Notes: generated by a model not told the origin, from the sequence alone. Counted from the first letter of the stretch, positions 1 to 8,790 are shown. The stretch is DNA of 64,000 nucleotides from Variovorax beijingensis (GCF_003951285.1 NZ_RXFQ01000021.1:1-64000), one strand, 5' to 3'. Program-made: numbers and translations.

Positions 1-1140
1 CTGCCAGCCGGCGCCGTTCTCGTCCTGCGCGGCGACGAGGTCGCCTTCGGCGTCGTGGGTGTAGGCGGCGAGCTGGCGCACGGGCTGGCCGTCCTTGATT
101 TCCCACAGGCTTTCGATGAGTCCGCTGTGGGCGTGGGGGCGAGTGCCGACATGGGCGAGCGTGGCGTCGCCCTGCTTGCTGATGATGTCGCTGAGCACTT
201 GTTCGCCGGTGGCCGCGATCACATGGTCGTAGCGCAGGCCGATGGCAAGGCCGTTGCTGGTGTGCTGCGCCACCAGGCGGAAGTGCTGCTTGCCCTGGGT
301 CCTGGCCTTGCCCGCCACGGTGTCGACGAGCTCGTAGGTTTCGCGCCAGTTGCTGGGCGTGCCGGCGGGCATGGGTTTGCCGAAGTCCAGCGTCAACAGG
401 CTCGGGCTCAGGCGGGTGAGGGTGACCTCCTCGATGGAGTCGCGGTGGTGCTGTCCCACGGCGAGCAGGGGGTAGGCATGGCTGCGGCCGTCCGAGCCAT
501 GATGGATCAGGCTCAGCTTCCCGCGGCGTTTGCCCCTGGTGCTCACCGCGACATCCACGCGGGTACTGTAGGGCGTGAGCCAGCGTGCGCCGAAGCTGTC
601 TTGGTCGAAAGCGCCGAGATTGCTGCGATAGGTGCGCGCCCATGCAATGGGCAGCGGCGCGGACAGCACGAAGTCGGTGTGTGTGAAGGTCTCGCAGCCC
701 ATCGCGAAGCTGATGGCGCCGCCGCCTTTCGCCCGCGCGGGGCAGTTCTTGCAGTCGTTGGGATCGCCCGTGACAGGCGCGTTGGTCGCCAAGGCCACAT
801 GCTCGCCGCCAGGATTCTTCTTGGCGACCTCCGCGCCTTTGACCGCCGACACATTGCCCGCCAGCTTGGCCTTGCGCTTGGCCAGGGCAGTTTTCAGGAT
901 CACGATCATCCACGCGATGCCGTACTGGAGGCCTTCGTCGGCAAGCCTCATGATCCGGTCTCTTGCCAGGCTCTTGAGGTCGGTCAGGCTGGCAATGGCT
1001 TCGTTGATCTTCGTCCTTGCGATCTCGGGCATCGCATACTTGGACGAGGTGGCGATCGCATAGTTGGCCGCAGCTCGATAAGCCAAATTGGCTAAAAACA
1101 ATTCAAAAAATAAGATTATTGTTTTCAAATTGAGCTTCAT
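1..1140 (-). CDS. RHS-repeat family protein, N-terminal part (truncated by window edge)
   Basis: An open frame of 380 codons runs from an ATG at 1140 off the left edge. A strong Shine-Dalgarno (GGGGAGGTGAGC) precedes the ATG. Residues about 145-200 match the DUF6531/RHS entry region: GGGAISFAMGCETF, then THTDFVLSAPLPIAWARTYR and SFGARWLTPYS. The last visible residues begin the YD-type repeat region. RHS proteins form a beta-cocoon that encloses a C-terminal toxin or effector and are often secreted by type VI systems or act in contact-dependent competition. The first 140 residues are not a PAAR or VgrG domain that I recognise; they contain hydrophobic stretches near residues 6-22 and 73-85 and a CKNC pair. 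The toxin end lies outside the window. The 5' end is unusually AT-rich. Confidence 0.85.
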   Translation of the reverse strand, partial: MKLNLKTIILFFELFLANLAYRAAANYAIATSSKYAMPEIARTKINEAIASLTDLKSLARDRIMRLADEGLQYGIAWMIVILKTALAKRKAKLAGNVSAVKGAEVAKKNPGGEHVALATNAPVTGDPNDCKNCPARAKGGGAISFAMGCETFTHTDFVLSAPLPIAWARTYRSNLGAFDQDSFGARWLTPYSTRVDVAVSTRGKRRGKLSLIHHGSDGRSHAYPLLAVGQHHRDSIEEVTLTRLSPSLLTLDFGKPMPAGTPSNWRETYELVDTVAGKARTQGKQHFRLVAQHTSNGLAIGLRYDHVIAATGEQVLSDIISKQGDATLAHVGTRPHAHSGLIESLWEIKDGQPVRQLAAYTHDAEGDLVAAQDENGAGWQ

Positions 1141-1424
1141 GCTCACCTCCCCTTGCTCTCTTATGCAATTATTTTAAGTGTTGATTTATCGTAAGAGGCA
1201 ATACCGGATTTATGAGTCAATTGCTCAAGGTAGGTTTGTTTTTCCTCGCCACAGTGAAAAAGGTCACACGAATGAGCCTCACGGCCCTCCAGGAAGAAGG
1301 AGCCGTGATCGACATCGAGGAATTGAAAAAAGCGCCAGCCGAATTGCGCTGCCGCGCATCGCGCGCGGCAAGCCGGCAAAGGCAGGCGGGGAAGCGGCAG
1401 CCCCCGGGCCTCATCTGTTCTGGA
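1141..1424. other. AT-rich intergenic leader, possible gene remnant
   Basis: These 284 bases separate the RHS gene from the metallophosphoesterase. The part from about 1141 to 1270 is clearly AT-richer than its neighbours. On the minus strand a frame ending at 1161 (stop 20 nt before the RHS start) finishes with TYLEQLTHKSGIASYDKSTL, which has ordinary amino-acid composition, but its upstream part shows no convincing start or ribosome site. On the plus strand an ATG at 1272 has a fair AAAAGG site, but its frame soon becomes antisense to the phosphoesterase. I cannot support either as a gene. The stretch may hold the RHS promoter and a decayed neighbour. Confidence 0.35.
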
Positions 1425-3593
1425 TCAACCCGCGCGCGCCGTCAGCCACTGGCCAGGCGCCAGCGCAGCAGCCACCACGCGCACTTCCCCGATGTTGCCG
1501 AAGAAGCCGTCGGCCCGGGCGCCGTCCCATGAGCCGCCGCCCACCACCCAGGGCGAGCTGGCCGAGAGCGTGGCCAGTCCGGGTGCATTGCCGATGTTGC
1601 GCAGCACCGGCGCGCCTTCGACGTACATCGTGGTGTCGTGCGACACCGGGTCGTTGACGATCGCGATGTGCACCCAGCGGTCGGCAATCACCTCGCCGGA
1701 CCAGTTGGTCTTGGGCGAGCGGGCGCCTGCCGCGCTCGGCACCACTTCCCACTGCACTTCGCGCAGGCTCGAGATCGCGAACAGCATGGGCGGTGCTTCC
1801 GGGTCGCCGCCCTGGTAGCCGGCGAGGTCGCCGCGCCGGCCGTCGCGCGTCATGATGTTCATCCACGCCTGCTTGTTGCTGGTCCAGCTCTTGTCGATCT
1901 TCACGAAGGCCTCGACGGTGTAGCCGCTCTCCAGCGTCTGGCCGTTGATCGGCGCAGCGGCCTCGGTGAGGAAGTAGCTCAGGCGCGGCACGTTCTTGTC
2001 GGTGTTCAGGAAACGCACCGAACCCGGCGCCGCCGAGAGATGGTGGCGGTCGTCGGTCCAGACGATGTCGCCATCCGCCGCACCCTGGATGCCGCCCTGG
2101 TTCAGCGCGTCGCGATGCAGCGGATTGGCGCCGGTCACATCGGCGATGACGGTGCCCGGCGGCACCGGCTGGTTGACGGCGCCGCCGAAGAAGCGCCAGT
2201 GCGCGAGCGTGTTCGCAACCTTGGGGTAGTCCTCGGGGTTCGCAGCCGGCCGCTGCGCAGCCACTTCGGGCTCGATGTAGTTCGCGAGGATCATGGACCT
2301 GGCCTGGTCGACCAGCGAGCCATCGATGGTGGCGCTGCCTGTACCAAAACTCTTGTTGAAACCCGCAAAACGCTGCGCAAAATCCATCTCGATGGTGACG
2401 GCCTCGTTGGGCGTGGCGAGCACGGCCTGGTCGAAGGAAGTCAGCGTGGCTGCCGGCTTCTGAGGCACCCAGGGCGAGAACGACAGCACCTTGATCTGCT
2501 TGTGCGTCAGGTCGAATTCATACAGGCGCATCAGGCCGTTGCCGCCCTGGTAGGCCATCTGGTAGTCGACCACCATCTCCTCGACCTTGCGGCCGAAATC
2601 GTTGGTCTTCGTGAGGTGCGCGGCGCCATGGTGATGGCCATTGAGCGTCATGAAGATCTGGTCGTTGTCGCGGATCAGCTTCTCCCAGAGCATCTTGCCG
2701 TAGTCGGTCTCGAGCGGGCTGGTGCCGTCGGCAGCGATGTTGAGCAGCTGGTGGTTGACCAGGATTACCGGCAGCATGGGGTTCTGCGCAATCACCTGGC
2801 GCGCCCAGGCGATGCCGGCGTCCGAGATGCGCCACGACAGCGACAGCACCATGAATTTCTGGCCCTGCGCCTCGAACACGTGGTACTCGTGAAAGCCGCT
2901 GGCGTCGCGCGCGCCGAAGGTGGCTTGGCGCCTGGCGCGCTCGGTGCCGAACCATTGCAGGTAGGGCTCGCTGGCAAGGGTGCGGGTCGCATCGGTGCCG
3001 CTGTTCGGATCGACGCTGTAGTCCACGTCGTTCAGCACGTCGTGGTTGCCTGCGAGCACGCTGTAGGGCAGCCTGGCGTCTTCGAGCACCTTCATGGCCG
3101 CATCGGCCACCTTCCACTGGTCGGGCTTGCCGACTTGGTCGACCACGTCGCCGAGGTGGATGGTGAACGGAATGTTCAGCGTCTTGGCATTGGCTGCGAT
3201 CCATTTCGTCTGGGCGGCGAAGGGTGCACTGCCGAATCGCTTGTCGTATTGGTCGCTCTCGGCGGCAGTGGCGTAGCGCGCATAGAACTGGGTATCGGGC
3301 ATCACGGCGAGCGCAAAGCTCGAGATTTTGGTGTCGACCGGCGCCGCGGGCGGTGGCGGTGGCGGTGCGGGCGCCGGAGCGGGTGCCGGGGCCGGCAACG
3401 GGCCGAAGCCTGGCGCACCGCCGCCTCCACCGCCGCAGGCGGCCAGCAAGGCACCGCTGCCGCCGACGGTCAGCAGGGACGCACCGAGCTTGAGGACTTG
3501 GCGGCGCGGCGGGACCGTCGGTTCGCCATGGGATTCGGGCAGGGAAGGATGGCTCGGAGTGCGCGCACCGCGCGGATCGTCGGAAACAGACAT
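1425..3593 (-). CDS. Tat-exported lipoprotein metallophosphoesterase with C-terminal LamG-like domain
   Basis: Predicted secreted calcineurin-like phosphoesterase, substrate unknown. The N-terminus carries a twin-arginine signal (PPRRQVLKLGASLL, RR at residues 30-31) that ends in a lipobox LLAAC followed by a Gly run and an Ala/Pro linker, so it is probably exported folded and lipidated. The catalytic metal-binding motifs are all present: PDTQFY, HLGDVVD, LAGNHD, VNHQ and NGHHHG. The last 200 residues (QTLESGYTVEAFVKID, then WVVGGG and GEVRVV) resemble a concanavalin/LamG-type glucanase-lectin fold. I use the ATG at 3593 (722 residues). An ATG at 3650 would add 19 residues but lies just behind a GGGCCC hairpin (3654-3675). 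The gene is probably a single transcription unit. Confidence 0.85.
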   Translation of the reverse strand: MSVSDDPRGARTPSHPSLPESHGEPTVPPRRQVLKLGASLLTVGGSGALLAACGGGGGGAPGFGPLPAPAPAPAPAPPPPPPAAPVDTKISSFALAVMPDTQFYARYATAAESDQYDKRFGSAPFAAQTKWIAANAKTLNIPFTIHLGDVVDQVGKPDQWKVADAAMKVLEDARLPYSVLAGNHDVLNDVDYSVDPNSGTDATRTLASEPYLQWFGTERARRQATFGARDASGFHEYHVFEAQGQKFMVLSLSWRISDAGIAWARQVIAQNPMLPVILVNHQLLNIAADGTSPLETDYGKMLWEKLIRDNDQIFMTLNGHHHGAAHLTKTNDFGRKVEEMVVDYQMAYQGGNGLMRLYEFDLTHKQIKVLSFSPWVPQKPAATLTSFDQAVLATPNEAVTIEMDFAQRFAGFNKSFGTGSATIDGSLVDQARSMILANYIEPEVAAQRPAANPEDYPKVANTLAHWRFFGGAVNQPVPPGTVIADVTGANPLHRDALNQGGIQGAADGDIVWTDDRHHLSAAPGSVRFLNTDKNVPRLSYFLTEAAAPINGQTLESGYTVEAFVKIDKSWTSNKQAWMNIMTRDGRRGDLAGYQGGDPEAPPMLFAISSLREVQWEVVPSAAGARSPKTNWSGEVIADRWVHIAIVNDPVSHDTTMYVEGAPVLRNIGNAPGLATLSASSPWVVGGGSWDGARADGFFGNIGEVRVVAAALAPGQWLTARAG

Positions 3594-3705
3594 GTGGATG
3601 GCAAAGCGTTGGAAACCGCGCAGCGTAGGCAGGCGCGATGACGTGGGCATTTAGGGCCCATGACACTTTGGGCCCGCGACGTTCGCGCGCGCCGCCGAGA
3701 GAAGC

Positions 3706-4899
3706 TCAGGCCCTGCCCACCCGTCCCACCCGCTCCAGCCTCACCACCCGCCAGGCACACAGGCTGCCCACCGCCGCCAGCACGGCCGCCAGCGCGAACA
3801 TGGCGCGGTAGCCCAGTTCCTGCGCCACCGCACCGCCCAGCAGCACACCCAGCACGCCGCCGAACCCGTAGCCGATCACGGTGAAGAGCGCCTGTCCCCG
3901 CCCGCGCAGCCGGCCTGGAAAGCGGCGCGACACCACGGCGATGCAGGTCGTGTGGTGCGCGGCGAAGCTCAGCGCATGCAGCCATTGCGCGACGACGAGC
4001 GCCGCGATCGAGCCGCCCAGCCCCGCGGTGAGGCCCAGCCGTGCCACGGCGGCAATGCCGCACACCAGCATCCAGCGCGGCATCGGCAACAGGCCGATGA
4101 GCCGCCCCTGCAGGAAGAACCAGACGATCTCGGCCACCACCGACAGCGCCCACAGCAGGCCGATGACGCTCTTGCCGTAGCCCAGCGAATCGAGGTACAG
4201 CGAGAAGAACGCGTAGACCGAGAAGTGCGACATCACCTGGAAGAACAGCGACGCGAAGAACCACCGCACCGCCGGAATGCGCAGCACCGGGCCGATCGGT
4301 TCCCGGGCGGCATCGTGCGCCGCCACCGGCTCGCGGATGTCGGGCAGCTTCATCGTTGCGATCAGCACGATGGCCAGCGTGCCCGCCGCCCAGGCCGGGA
4401 AGTGCTTCATGCCGAAGCGCTCGAACCACTCGCCCGCAAAGAACACGGTCACCAGGAAGCCGGCCGAGCCGCAGAGCCGGATGCGCCCGTAGCGCCCCCA
4501 GTCGCCCGCCACCAGTTGCGCCATGGCGGCCTCGGTGAGCGACATCATCGAACTGGTGTGGGTGAACATCACCAGCAGCACCAGCGCCAGCCACCAGGCG
4601 CCGCCGTGCCACCAGAGCCCGAACGAACTGGCGAGCGCCACCGCGGCACTGAAGCGCAGCAGCTTCACGCGCTGCCCCGTGTGGTCGCTGAGCGCGCCCC
4701 AGGCATAGGGCGCGAACACGCGCGTGATCGACTGCACCGAGGCCAGCAGGCTGATGGTGAAGATCGGCAGCCCCAGGTCCTTGAGCCACAGCGGCAGGTA
4801 GGGGTTGAAGAAACCGATGTGCGCGAAATAGCTGGCCGACAGACCAGCGAACGCCAGCAGGTGGCCACGCCCGGCGGCCACTTGTGGCGGGGCGGACAC
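3706..4899 (-). CDS. MFS transporter, 12-TM MFS_1-like (HcaT/phenylpropionate permease type)
   Basis: A 397-residue hydrophobic protein with the two six-helix halves of the major facilitator superfamily. The start YFAHIGFFNPYLPLWLKDLG and the loop after helix 2, YAWGALSDHTGQRVK, are typical of the MFS_1-like group that includes E. coli HcaT and nucleoside transporters. The substrate cannot be inferred. The start is GTG at 4899, which shares its first G with the aroC stop (TAGTG), so its translation should be coupled to aroC. The C-terminus is Arg/Val-rich and cytoplasmic. Confidence 0.85.
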   Translation of the reverse strand: MSAPPQVAAGRGHLLAFAGLSASYFAHIGFFNPYLPLWLKDLGLPIFTISLLASVQSITRVFAPYAWGALSDHTGQRVKLLRFSAAVALASSFGLWWHGGAWWLALVLLVMFTHTSSMMSLTEAAMAQLVAGDWGRYGRIRLCGSAGFLVTVFFAGEWFERFGMKHFPAWAAGTLAIVLIATMKLPDIREPVAAHDAAREPIGPVLRIPAVRWFFASLFFQVMSHFSVYAFFSLYLDSLGYGKSVIGLLWALSVVAEIVWFFLQGRLIGLLPMPRWMLVCGIAAVARLGLTAGLGGSIAALVVAQWLHALSFAAHHTTCIAVVSRRFPGRLRGRGQALFTVIGYGFGGVLGVLLGGAVAQELGYRAMFALAAVLAAVGSLCAWRVVRLERVGRVGRA

Positions 4900-6011
4900 T
4901 AGAGAAAAGACGCCTGCGGGGACGCGGCTTCGGTCTTGTCGGCTTGGGCCTGCACATCACCGCACTGCGCGCGGTTGCGCAGCACGTGCTCCATGACCAC
5001 CAGCGCGAGCATGGCTTCGGCGATGGGCGTCGCGCGGATGCCGACGCACGGATCGTGGCGGCCCTTGGTGACCACCTCGACCGGGTTGTTGTGGATGTCG
5101 ATGGACTGGCGCGGGCTGATGATCGAACTGGTGGGCTTGATCGCGATGCTCACTTCGAGGTCTTGCCCCGAGCTGATGCCGCCCAGGATGCCGCCCGCGT
5201 TGTTGGTGACGAAACCCGTGGGCGTGATCGAATCGCCGTGCGTGGTGCCGCGCTGCGTGATGCTCTCGAAGCCGGCGCCGATCTCGACCGCCTTCACGGC
5301 GTTGATGCCCATCATCGCGTATGCGATCTCGGCGTCGAGCTTGTCGAACAGCGGTTCGCCCAAACCGATAGGTACATTGCTGGCAGTCACGCGGATGCGC
5401 GCGCCGCAGGAATCGCCGGCCTTGCGCAGGCGGTCCATATAGGCCTCGAGCTCGCTCACGTCGGCGATGGGCGCGAAGAAGGGGTTGTTGGGCACGTGGT
5501 CCCAGCTCTCGAACGGAATGGCGATTTCGCCGATCTGCGTCATGCAGCCGCGAAACACCATGCCGTATTTTTCGGCCAGCCACTTCTTGGCGACGGCACC
5601 CGCAGCCACCATGGGCGCCGTGAGCCGCGCCGAGGAGCGCCCGCCGCCGCGCGGGTCGCGGATGCCGTATTTCTTCCAGTAGGTGAAGTCGGCGTGGCCG
5701 GGGCGGAACTGCTGGGCGATCTGGCCGTAGTCCTTGCTGCGCTGGTCGGTGTTCTGGATCAGCAGCGCAATCGGGGTGCCGGTGGTCTTGCCTTCGTAGA
5801 CGCCGGAAAGAATCTGCACCGCGTCGGGCTCATTGCGCTGGGTGACGTGGCGGCTGGTGCCGGGACGCCGGCGGTCGAGGTCGCCCTGGATGTCGGCCTC
5901 GCTCAGTTCCATGCCCGGCGGACAGCCGTCGATGACGCACCCGATGGCCGGGCCGTGCGACTCGCCGAAATTGGTGACCGCGAAGAGAGTTCCGAAGGTG
6001 TTGCCGCTCAT
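4899..6011 (-). CDS. aroC: chorismate synthase
   Basis: The last shikimate-pathway enzyme. It converts 5-enolpyruvylshikimate-3-phosphate to chorismate with reduced FMN in the cytoplasm. The 370-residue length fits the family. Signatures are the N-terminal FGESHGPAIGCVIDGCPPGM, RRPGTSRHVTQRNEPD, RGGGRSSARLTA and, near the C-terminus, TKGRHDPCVGIRATPIAEAM. The active-site histidines in GESHG and the RHDP segment are present. The start is ATG at 6011, 33 bases after the small upstream gene, so the two are probably co-transcribed. The stop overlaps the following MFS gene by one base. Confidence 0.97.
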   Translation of the reverse strand: MSGNTFGTLFAVTNFGESHGPAIGCVIDGCPPGMELSEADIQGDLDRRRPGTSRHVTQRNEPDAVQILSGVYEGKTTGTPIALLIQNTDQRSKDYGQIAQQFRPGHADFTYWKKYGIRDPRGGGRSSARLTAPMVAAGAVAKKWLAEKYGMVFRGCMTQIGEIAIPFESWDHVPNNPFFAPIADVSELEAYMDRLRKAGDSCGARIRVTASNVPIGLGEPLFDKLDAEIAYAMMGINAVKAVEIGAGFESITQRGTTHGDSITPTGFVTNNAGGILGGISSGQDLEVSIAIKPTSSIISPRQSIDIHNNPVEVVTKGRHDPCVGIRATPIAEAMLALVVMEHVLRNRAQCGDVQAQADKTEAASPQASFL

Positions 6012-6044
6012 GGTGGGGGATTATCCCTACAAAGCGGCGGCCAC

Positions 6045-6230
6045 TCAGTCCGTCGTGTTTTCCATGCGCCTGGTGAGCGTGCCCAGCTGCAGTTCGATGG
6101 CAAAGAGCCGTTCGTTCAGCACGGCCGTCTGCAGCCTTATGGCCTCGACGATGGCCTTGGTCTGCGGGTCCGGGGTGTTGTCGGCCAGTTCCGCCAGGTC
6201 GTGCAGCTTCTTGCGAAGTTCGTTGCTCAT
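6045..6230 (-). CDS. 61-residue coiled-coil protein of unknown function
   Basis: A short gene with ATG at 6230 preceded by GGAG (GGAGCCTCCC-ATG). The product begins MSNELRKKLHDLAELADNT and has heptad-like Leu/Ile spacing through residues 20-55 (AIRLQTAVLNERLFAIELQL), which suggests a short amphipathic helix or coiled coil. It has no signal peptide and no motif I recognise. It sits between the DHA2 transporter and aroC on the same strand, with gaps of 50 and 33 bases. Confidence 0.7.
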   Translation of the reverse strand: MSNELRKKLHDLAELADNTPDPQTKAIVEAIRLQTAVLNERLFAIELQLGTLTRRMENTTD

Positions 6231-6280
6231 GGGAGGCTCCGTTCGTCGTCTCGTCGTGAAGCCCGCAGTATGGGTCTTCG

Positions 6281-7864
6281 TCAGCGCTCCGGCAATGCAT
6301 CCGACGGTGCCTTGGGCTGCGCGGCCTCTCCTGCGCTGCGCAGCCGCACGGCCACCAGCGCGCCCACCGCAAGCAGCACCGCCGCGCAAATCCCGGCCGT
6401 CAGCCGCAGGCCATGCAGCAAGGCGGCCCGGCCTGTGTCGAGCAGCTCGGCGCCTGCGGCGCCTCCGAGTTGGCCGGCCAGGGCTACCGCGCCGCCAAGC
6501 GTGCTGCGCGCCGCTTCCACTTCGGCAGCACCCGCCAAACCGGTCGGAACGGCATCCGCCATCGTGCTGCGGTAGATGGCCGCGCCGATGCTGCCCAGAA
6601 TCGCGATCCCAAGCGCACCGCCGAACTCCGAACTCGTTTCCGAAATGGCCGAGGCGACGCCGGCGCGCTCGGGCGGCGCGCTGCCCACCACCAGGTCTGT
6701 TGCGAGCGTAAACACAGGTGCCAAACCGAGAGAGGAAATGACGGTGCTGGTCACCATCCACGCCAGACCGCCCTCCGCGGGGAGCATCACGAGCATCGCG
6801 AATCCCAAGGCCGCAACGCCCAAGCCGCCGCCCATCACAAACGCAGGCCGCATGCGGCGCACGAGCGCGGAAACCACCATGGAGCCGGCAATGAAGGCGG
6901 CCGCGCTCGGCACACTCCAAAGGCCCGCATGCAGCGGCGAGAGCCCGAGCACCAGCTGCAGGTACTGCGCGTTGTAGAGAAAGATGCCGAACATCACGAA
7001 GCAGGCCAGCATGTAGGCCGCCAGCGAAACGCTGAAGGCAGGCAACCGGAACAGGCGCAGATCGATCATCGGATCGGCCAGCCGCCCCTGCCTGCGCGCG
7101 AACGCCCACCCAAGCGCCACGCCCGCCACGATGGCCAGTGCCGACATGGCATCGGGCCCGTGCTCCGCCACCTGCTTGATGCCGTAAATGGCCGCCAGAA
7201 CCGCGCCGAGCGAAAGCGCCACGCTGGCCACGTCGAGCCGCCCCGCTTCCGGGTCGCGGTATTCGGGCAGCAGGATGGGGCCGAGCACCAGCAGCAGCAC
7301 CATCACCGGCACGCCGATCAGGAACACCGAGCCCCACGGAAAGAACTGCAGCAGCACACCACCCAGCACCGGGCCGATGACCGCACCGGCCGAATAGCTG
7401 GAAATCCAGACGCCGATGGCCACCGTGCGCTGCCCTGGATCGAGAAACATGTTGCGGATGAGCGAGAGCGTCGACGGCGCGAGCGTCGCGCCCGCCACGC
7501 CAAGCAGCGCCCGCGTGGCGATGAGCATGTTGGCGCTGGTGGAGAACGCAGCCAGCACCGAGGCGATGCCGAAGGCCGCCGCGCCGATGAGCAGCAGCCG
7601 ACGCCGGCCGATGCGGTCGCCCAGCGTGCCCATGGTGACCAGAAGCCCGGCGACGAAGAAGCCGTAGATATCGACAATCCACAGCAACTGCGAGGCGGTG
7701 GGCTTGAGGTCTTCGCTGATCGAAGGAATCGCCAGGTTCAGCACCGTGAGATCCATCGAATACAGCATGCACGGCAGCGCGATGACGGCCAGGCCCGTCC
7801 ACTCGCGCACCGTGGCGCGGGCGGGTGGCGGTCTGCCGGCAGCCTTGTCGCGCCGGCCGGTCAT
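6281..7864 (-). CDS. DHA2-family MFS drug/multidrug efflux transporter (14 TM)
   Basis: A proton-coupled exporter of the EmrB/QacA/SmvA subfamily. The 527-residue length and 14 predicted helices fit DHA2. The first helix reads ALPCMLYSMDLTVLNLAIPS, where the Asp in TM1 is a subfamily hallmark, and motif A is GTLGDRIGRRRLLL. The ATG at 7864 overlaps the stop of the SRPBCC gene (ATGA), so I prefer it over the in-frame codon at 7885. The three-gene unit ArsR, SRPBCC, DHA2 is translationally coupled, so the ArsR-type regulator probably controls the transporter. The exported compound is unknown. The C-terminal tail is Ala/Pro-rich. Confidence 0.9.
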   Translation of the reverse strand: MTGRRDKAAGRPPPARATVREWTGLAVIALPCMLYSMDLTVLNLAIPSISEDLKPTASQLLWIVDIYGFFVAGLLVTMGTLGDRIGRRRLLLIGAAAFGIASVLAAFSTSANMLIATRALLGVAGATLAPSTLSLIRNMFLDPGQRTVAIGVWISSYSAGAVIGPVLGGVLLQFFPWGSVFLIGVPVMVLLLVLGPILLPEYRDPEAGRLDVASVALSLGAVLAAIYGIKQVAEHGPDAMSALAIVAGVALGWAFARRQGRLADPMIDLRLFRLPAFSVSLAAYMLACFVMFGIFLYNAQYLQLVLGLSPLHAGLWSVPSAAAFIAGSMVVSALVRRMRPAFVMGGGLGVAALGFAMLVMLPAEGGLAWMVTSTVISSLGLAPVFTLATDLVVGSAPPERAGVASAISETSSEFGGALGIAILGSIGAAIYRSTMADAVPTGLAGAAEVEAARSTLGGAVALAGQLGGAAGAELLDTGRAALLHGLRLTAGICAAVLLAVGALVAVRLRSAGEAAQPKAPSDALPER

Positions 7865-8325
7865 TCGACCGCTTTCACCAGCCATTGCTCGAGCTTGACC
7901 ATGGCGCCGGTCCAGCCATGGCTGTGCCCGTCGCGCGCGGTCTCGTCGAAGAACTGTTCGTGCAGCAGCACCAGTTCGCAGCCATTGCCGTCGGGCTCGA
8001 TGCGCACCGTGACGCGCGACTCGCGCTCCGGCGTGCTGCGCCAGGCCCAGCTGAAGACCAGCTTACGGTTGGGCACGAGTTCCTGGTAGATGCCGCTCAC
8101 GTCGTGCGTCTCGCCGTCGGCCGCGAGCATGGCCACCCGGAAGCGGCCGCCCACGCGCAGGTCAACTTCGGCCAGCGGAACGGAAACGATTTCTTCAGGG
8201 CCGAACCAGGCCTTCAGCGCTTGCGGGTCGGTCCACGCGCGCCAGACTTTTTCGGGGGCGACGGGGTAGTACCTGCGGAGGGTGAGCGAGGGTCGCTCGG
8301 TGGCGGGGGCGGCAGCTTTTGCCAT
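7861..8325 (-). CDS. SRPBCC/AHSA1-domain protein
   Basis: A 154-residue START-like hydrophobic-pocket protein of the Aha1/AHSA1 group. The characteristic opening is LRRYYPVAPEKVWRAWTDPQ, followed by KAWFGPEE and the closing HEQFFDETARDGHSHGW and KLEQWL. These proteins commonly sit beside ArsR regulators; their ligands are usually unknown. The ATG at 8325 has a good site (AGAGGAG, 5 nt upstream). The gene overlaps the 3' end of the regulator by 112 bases and the downstream transporter by 4 bases. Confidence 0.9.
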   Translation of the reverse strand: MAKAAAPATERPSLTLRRYYPVAPEKVWRAWTDPQALKAWFGPEEIVSVPLAEVDLRVGGRFRVAMLAADGETHDVSGIYQELVPNRKLVFSWAWRSTPERESRVTVRIEPDGNGCELVLLHEQFFDETARDGHSHGWTGAMVKLEQWLVKAVE

Positions 8326-8660
8326 TCGGTCTCCTCTTGGTGGTAGAGAAAGCGCGCCAGTGCATCGAGGCGCCCGGTCCAGAATTTCTCATAGCGCGAC
8401 AACCACACGGCAGCCTCCTGCATGGGGCGCGGCGAGAGCTCGCAGCGCACGATGCGGCCCTCTTTTGTGCGCGAGATGAGCCCGGCGTCCTCCAGCACCC
8501 GCAGGTGCTTCATGAAGCCGGTCAGCGACATGCCATGCGGCTCGGCCAGCTCGGTCACGCTGAGGCTGCGCTCGCCCAGCGTCTCCAGCACGGTGCGGCG
8601 TGTGGGGTCGGAGAGCGCGGCAAAGACGGCGTCGAGGGTGGCGTTGTCTGAGTGAACCAT
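8214..8660 (-). CDS. ArsR-family winged-helix regulator
   Basis: A 148-residue DNA-binding protein. The winged helix spans residues about 5-85: VFAALSDPTRRTVLETLGE, then SVTELAEPHGMSLTGFMKHL as the recognition helix, and RTKEGRIVRCELSPRPM as the wing. It lacks the Cys metal-binding site of ArsR/SmtB, which fits the metal-independent group paired with AHSA1 proteins. The sequence after residue 110 is a low-complexity Pro/Ser/Arg tail (LPPPPPSDPRSPS) read entirely from DNA that also encodes the SRPBCC start, so the last 37 codons may be a passive read-through of the overlap. It probably represses its own three-gene operon from the 8661-8790 region shared with the divergent cupin gene. Confidence 0.88.
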   Translation of the reverse strand: MVHSDNATLDAVFAALSDPTRRTVLETLGERSLSVTELAEPHGMSLTGFMKHLRVLEDAGLISRTKEGRIVRCELSPRPMQEAAVWLSRYEKFWTGRLDALARFLYHQEETEWQKLPPPPPSDPRSPSAGTTPSPPKKSGARGPTRKR

Positions 8661-8790
8661 GTGGTTGAGTATCCTGGTGCACCGCGGGGGCGTCAAGCAG
8701 TAGCCGCATCGGCCCTTCGCAGCGGATGTCTTTGGGAACGCTTTATGCGTGCTGCGCCGCAGCACATCATCACCTGCGAAGGAGCGCCCC

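Noticed and set aside
3654..3675. GGGCCC hairpin between the MFS and metallophosphoesterase genes, considered as a terminator
   Set aside because: The stem is followed by TAAATG, not a T-run. Self-complementary GGGCCC words are common at this GC content.
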